A stretch of 64,000 bases of DNA, taken from an uncultured Luminiphilus sp. Lineage in GTDB: Bacteria; Pseudomonadota; Gammaproteobacteria; Pseudomonadales; Halieaceae. Shown here piece after piece: positions 60,945 through 64,000 of this stretch (the first letter of the stretch is position 1; each line of letters begins with the position of its first letter). The stretch lies in the NCBI GenBank assembly GCA_905182485.1, contig CAJJBO010000003.1, positions 183,579-247,578 of the forward strand. Direction: 5' to 3'. The notes beneath the pieces were generated by a model. It made no database searches, was not told where the DNA came from, and saw only the letters and a list, made by a program, of their open reading frames with translations. Made by a program: the position numbers and the translations under genes.

Positions 60945-61124
60945 TAAAATGACCCACGGTACCGCTGACGAATAGGCCCTTGAACCCTTGCGGCTCAAGG
61001 TGGTGACCACCTCGTGGCTTCAGGCTTCCCGGCTTAGACCAGGCTTGCTCAACCGCCACGGAGGTGCTCTCCGGGTACTGCATTATCGGCTCGAGGACAA
61101 ATCGTCTGGCGCATACAACAGGCC
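60945..61124 (-). ncRNA. ssrS: 6S RNA
   Basis: On the minus strand between zapA and the cyclo-ligase gene lies a sequence with the conserved 6S elements: GAGCCGATAATGCA near the 5' side, GGGAAGCCTGAA in the middle, and CACCTTGAGCCGCAAGGG with TTCAAGGG near the 3' side. E. coli 6S has the closely similar GAGCCGATATTTCA and CACCTTGAACCAAGGGTTCAAGGG. 6S RNA folds like an open promoter and holds sigma-70 RNA polymerase in stationary phase. The ends are approximate and set from the promoter and pairing. The location matches the usual zapA-ssrS-ygfA order. Confidence 0.9.
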
Positions 61125-61130
61125 ATGCGG

Positions 61131-61158
61131 AGTATAGCGGATTCTTGGCTTCAGTTAA
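61131..61158 (-). promoter_or_regulatory. candidate promoter of 6S RNA
   Basis: On the minus strand TATACT (61136-61131) is a good -10 element, with TTAACT (61158-61153) 16 bases upstream as the -35. Transcription would begin near 61124, in agreement with the conserved RNA sequence. The -35 lies inside the end of zapA. Confidence 0.55.
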
Positions 61159-61469
61159 TCTCGAGCTGCCGCAACTGATAGAGCACCTCGTCCAGCTGGC
61201 TATTCAGTGCTGACAGCCGCTGCTGTTCTTCACTGTTTTGCGTGGATTGTTCGCCACCCTTAAGCGCGAGCAGCTCGTGGCTGATATTCAGTGCTGCCAT
61301 AATGGCGACGCGCTCTAAACCAATGACTTTTCCCGTGGAGCGGATATCTCGCATGTGCTGATCGAGGTAACGAGCGGCGGTGGTGAGCGCTGACTCCTCG
61401 TCAGCGGGGGCAAGCGACTTGATACTCCTTGTCGAGGATATCGACGCTGACGGTGTTAGAGCGGCTCAT
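61151..61469 (-). CDS. zapA: cell division protein ZapA, frame broken at 61406-61410
   Basis: ZapA cross-links FtsZ filaments. From ATG 61469 the frame reads MSRSNTVSVDILDKEYQVACP and then hits a stop after a run of five C (61406-61410 on the plus strand as G). With four, it continues ADEESALTTAARYLDQHMRDIRSTGKVIGLERVAIMAALNISHELL and a C-terminal coiled coil. Corrected length is about 105 residues, typical. Its start overlaps the stop of the upstream coiled-coil gene (ATGA). The break is likely a sequence error in a homopolymer. Confidence 0.9.
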
Positions 61470-61675
61470 GCAGTACCATCCAAAGACCGCAATCTGGCCA
61501 AAGACGTCTCAACGTGCTCGCTAGCTTGACGTTGCCGTTCCAATAACTCGCGGCGCTCTTTTTGCAGCTCTGCAGTGCGCAGCTTCAAGGCACGATTTTC
61601 TCGGTTTAACTCGCGGCTCAGCTCAATGAGGTCAGTCACTTTTGTTTCCAGCGCCTGTATGAGGTTTTCAGCCAC
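61466..61675 (-). CDS. ZapB-like coiled-coil protein (TIGR02449 type)
   Basis: A 69-residue, almost wholly coiled-coil protein, with heptads from AENLIQALETKVTDLIELSRELNRENRALKL to ELLERQRQAS. It matches the small coiled-coil family (TIGR02449) found beside zapA in Pseudomonas-type bacteria and resembles ZapB in size and build. A role in Z-ring organisation is inferred from its overlap with zapA. It is divergent from ygfB. Confidence 0.8.
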   Translation of the reverse strand: MAENLIQALETKVTDLIELSRELNRENRALKLRTAELQKERRELLERQRQASEHVETSLARLRSLDGTA

Positions 61676-61842
61676 GGCATGTACACTATGTCAGTTAGAA
61701 GCAAGCACTATAATGCGCGTTGTTTCACCGGGTCAATGCACGGCAACACAACTGAGATGACGACGGGCTATTTTAGGAAGTAGCGTTGCGTCATCATCGA
61801 TGAATAAGGTTTCAATTACCGACAATTAGGGATGGCATTATT

Positions 61843-62445
61843 TTGTTATTCGACGCACTGGGCGCATTCGAAGATATGCCTCATTGGGAAGAGGCGGCAG
61901 ACAGCCTTTTCAATGCGGGCCTGACTATTAATCCGTCTGCGCTTCATGGCGGTATGGTGGGTTTGCTGGCGGCGGGATTTAGCCCGCGCACGGAGCAACA
62001 TTTTTCGTCGACCGTGGCGGCATTGGAAAAAGCATTGGCGGTCGAGTTAACAGGGGATTTGGTCGACTTTATCTCCCGCTTGAGTCTTGCGACCTTGTCG
62101 GCTATTGAGGATGCAGATTACACCTTTCAACCGATGTTGCCGCCAGACGATGATGCCTTAGAAGAACGCTTATTATCCGTTTCTGAGTGGAGTACGGGGT
62201 TTTTATCGGGCTTCACACAAGGGATCACGATTCGCGAAGCAGCGGGTCAGCCTGTTGCGGGCTTAACGGCTGAGGCGCTGAAAGATATCGCTGCTATCGC
62301 GCAAGTCGATACTGAGGAGTCTGATTCTGAAACGTCAGAGCGACAACTGGATGACATCATCGAATACTTACGGTTTGCCGCCATCAACACCGTGATGGAA
62401 GCACAAGCGCTACAGGAGACTGATCTTGAAGATCACCAAAGCTGA
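61843..62445 (+). CDS. ygfB: UPF0149 (YgfB/YecA) family protein
   Basis: An acidic protein of about 200 residues of the UPF0149 family: LTINPSALHGGMVGLLAAGF near the start, VSEWSTGFLSGFTQGI in the middle and LDDIIEYLRFAAINTVMEA at the end. In Pseudomonas the homologue YgfB regulates a stress programme, but no function can be assigned here. The start is a TTG with AGGGA about ten bases upstream; no in-frame ATG is available. pepP begins inside its last codons, so the two are coupled. Confidence 0.88.
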   Translation: MLFDALGAFEDMPHWEEAADSLFNAGLTINPSALHGGMVGLLAAGFSPRTEQHFSSTVAALEKALAVELTGDLVDFISRLSLATLSAIEDADYTFQPMLPPDDDALEERLLSVSEWSTGFLSGFTQGITIREAAGQPVAGLTAEALKDIAAIAQVDTEESDSETSERQLDDIIEYLRFAAINTVMEAQALQETDLEDHQS

Positions 62446-63745
62446 GTTTACGCGTCGCCGTAAAAAACTGATGTCTATGATGGACAAGAACAGTATTGCG
62501 ATCATCCCTGGTGCGCGGGAGGTCACTCGGAGCCGAGATACCGAATATCCGTTTCGGCAGAATAGCGATCTCTTTTACTTAACAGGATTCGAGGAGCCTG
62601 AGGCAGTGTTGGTCCTCCTACCGGGTCGCCGGCAGGGTCAGGTGATCTTGTTTTGTCGAGAGCGCGACCCCGACATGGAGCTTTGGAATGGTTATCGACT
62701 GGGACCGGAGGGCGCGATAGCGTATCTGGGGCTCGATGATGCTTTTCCTATTGATGATCTCGATGAAATTCTTCCTGGTCTCATTGAGGGAACGAATCGG
62801 ATCTACTACTCGATGGGCCACGATGATCATTTTGATCAGCGGGTGATGGGTTGGGTAAATCAGATCCGACGCCTCGCGCGGAGCGGGGCGGCGCCCCCTG
62901 CCGACTTCACTGACAATTGCTTTTCTGCTGCATGAGCAGCGCTTGATCAAGTCCGCTGCCGAACTGCGCGTGATGCGCAAAGCAGGTGAGATCAGCGCTG
63001 AAGCGCACATTCGTGCCATGCGCGAGTGTCGTGCGGGACGATACGAATACCACCTTGAAGCGTCTATTCAGCATACTTTTGCAGAGCATGGCGCACGTTT
63101 TCCTGCCTACAACTCCATTGTGGGTTCAGGCGTTAATGCCTGCGTACTGCATTACACAGAAAACAACGCGCGCATGCGCGGCGGTGATTTGGTGTTGATT
63201 GACGCCGGCTGCGAATACGAGGGTTATGCGGCTGACATTACCCGCACCTTTCCGGTCAGCGGTCGTTTTTCCCCGGAGCAACGCGCTCTGTATGACGTCG
63301 TGTTGGCGGCGCAGCATGCCGCGATTGCCAAGGTCAAACCCGGTAACACGTGGAATCAGCCCCACGATGCCACCGTACGGGTGATTACCCGGGGACTCAT
63401 TAAGCTGGGTTTACTGAAAGGTCAGGAGCGCGATTTGATCAAATCAGAAGCTTATCGCGACTTTTATATGCATCGAGCGGCCATTGGCTGGGTCTGGATG
63501 TTCACGACGTGGGGGACTATCGCGTGGGTGGGCGTTGGCGGCAGTTAGAGGCGGGAATGGTCATGACCATCGAACCTGGTATTTACGTCGCGCCTGACAA
63601 CACGCGCGTTGCCAAGCGGTGGCGTGGCATCGGGGTGCGAATAGAGGATGATGTGGCGGTGACTGAGACAGGATGCGACGTAATGACCGGCGACGTTCCG
63701 ACGGATGCCGACGAGATTGAAGCGCTGATGTCAGGGACGCCATGA
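62426..63745 (+). CDS. pepP: Xaa-Pro aminopeptidase, frame broken near 62915 and 63477
   Basis: PepP removes N-terminal residues next to proline. It starts with TTG (KITKAEFTRRRKKLMSMMD), with AGGAGA upstream, and has PFRQNSDLFYLTGFEEPEAVLVL. An extra base near 62915 breaks the frame. Removing it restores LLHEQRLIKSAAELRVMRKAGEI, NSIVGSGVNACVLHYTEN and the metal site LIDAGCEYEGYAADITRTFPV. One missing base near 63477 must be restored to read HWLGLDVHDVGDY, TIEPGIYVAPD and the final RIEDDVAVTE. Corrected length is about 439 residues (E. coli 441). It overlaps ubiH (ATGA). Confidence 0.92.
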
Positions 63746-64000
63746 ACTCTCATTCGCAGGTGCTGATTCTGGGTGGGGGGCTAGCGGGGCTCTCGTTCGC
63801 CATTGCTATCGCCTGTGAGAATCCTGATTCAGACATTGTGTTGTTGGAGGCCAGTCCCTTTCGATCGGGGTCACCTAATCCACTCGATACGCGGGGCTCT
63901 GCACTCAATTTACATTCTGTGTCACTGCTGGAATCGTGGGGCATATGGTCAGGTCTGCGTTCCGCCGCTGGAGCGATACGCGATATTCATGTCTCTCATC
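63742..64000 (+). CDS. ubiH: FAD-dependent ubiquinone hydroxylase UbiH, N-terminal part
   Basis: The first 86 residues of a flavoprotein monooxygenase are present, and the window then ends. The dinucleotide motif VLILGGGLAGLSFAIAIA is near the start, and DTRGSALNLHSVSLLESWGIW is the typical next block of UbiH/UbiF/UbiI proteins. The place directly after pepP identifies it as UbiH, which hydroxylates the ubiquinone ring at C4. The ATG overlaps the pepP stop codon by three bases. Confidence 0.9.
   Translation, partial: MNSHSQVLILGGGLAGLSFAIAIACENPDSDIVLLEASPFRSGSPNPLDTRGSALNLHSVSLLESWGIWSGLRSAAGAIRDIHVSH

Overview
The window is a stretch of chromosome from a marine-type gammaproteobacterium, most likely from the Pseudomonadales/Cellvibrionales branch. 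I infer this from gene order. Several blocks follow the arrangement known from Pseudomonas: atpAGDC-glmU-glmS; rph/crc/pyrE with argB-coaBC and recG-spoT-rpoZ-gmk-yicC nearby; ftsYEX-rpoH-trmB-hemW-rdgB-metWX-yggT-proC-yggS/pilT-ruvX-yqgE-gshB; metK-ahcY with an ArsR-type regulator beside rpiA-tkt-epd-pgk-fba; and 5-FCL-6S RNA-zapA-ygfB-pepP-ubiH. No rRNA, tRNA, CRISPR array, insertion sequence or prophage was recognised. Base composition looks even throughout (not computed). This is core housekeeping DNA rather than an island.

Layout. 1-6.9 kb: the end of the F1 ATP synthase operon, then UDP-GlcNAc synthesis (glmU, glmS). 6.9-8.2 kb: small, poorly known genes, including a 40-residue single-helix membrane peptide, a membrane protein interrupted by an in-frame TGA, and a small secreted protein. 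8.2-14.7 kb: uvrD, a TRAP transporter whose binding protein faces its permease genes, yciA and yaaA. 14.7-24.5 kb (mostly minus strand): an acyltransferase-like gene, ubiA, recG, ridA, spoT, rpoZ, gmk and yicC. 24.5-30 kb: rph, crc, pyrE, slmA, argB and coaBC. 30-32.6 kb: rpmB-rpmG, mutM, coaD and rsmD. 32.7-37.1 kb: ftsY-ftsE-ftsX, rpoH behind a perfect CIRCE operator, and trmB. 37.1-46.2 kb: a minus-strand series of hemW, rdgB, metW, metX, proC and gshB with pilT inserted on the plus strand. 46.3-52.1 kb: a membrane-anchored esterase-like protein, rsmE, and the SAM-cycle cluster regulator-metK-ahcY. 52.2-60.2 kb: rpiA, tkt, epd, pgk, fba (pentose phosphate, PLP supply, central glycolysis/gluconeogenesis) and ilvA. 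60.2-64 kb: 5-FCL, 6S RNA, zapA, a ZapB-like coiled coil, ygfB, pepP and the start of ubiH.

The most striking property is the number of broken reading frames in genes expected to be essential or nearly so. atpD, uvrD, yaaA, spoT (three places), argB, gshB, metK (two places), the ArsR-methyltransferase gene, tkt, zapA and pepP (two places) each need small indels to read through, and two further frames hold a single in-frame TGA. All but one of the frameshifts are single-base changes, and several sit in homopolymers. In each frameshifted gene, repairing the indels restores a protein of about the normal family length. I therefore read these as probable sequence or assembly errors and annotate each as one gene, but this must be checked on reads.

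The biologically most interesting points that do not depend on those errors are: a perfect CIRCE element overlapping the probable rpoH promoter, which would put the heat-shock sigma factor under HrcA; a Crc-like protein that has lost even more nuclease residues than Pseudomonas Crc; an ArsR-methyltransferase fusion beside metK-ahcY with a near-perfect 16-bp dyad in front of it; a clear 6S RNA; and the unexplained small membrane genes after glmS.
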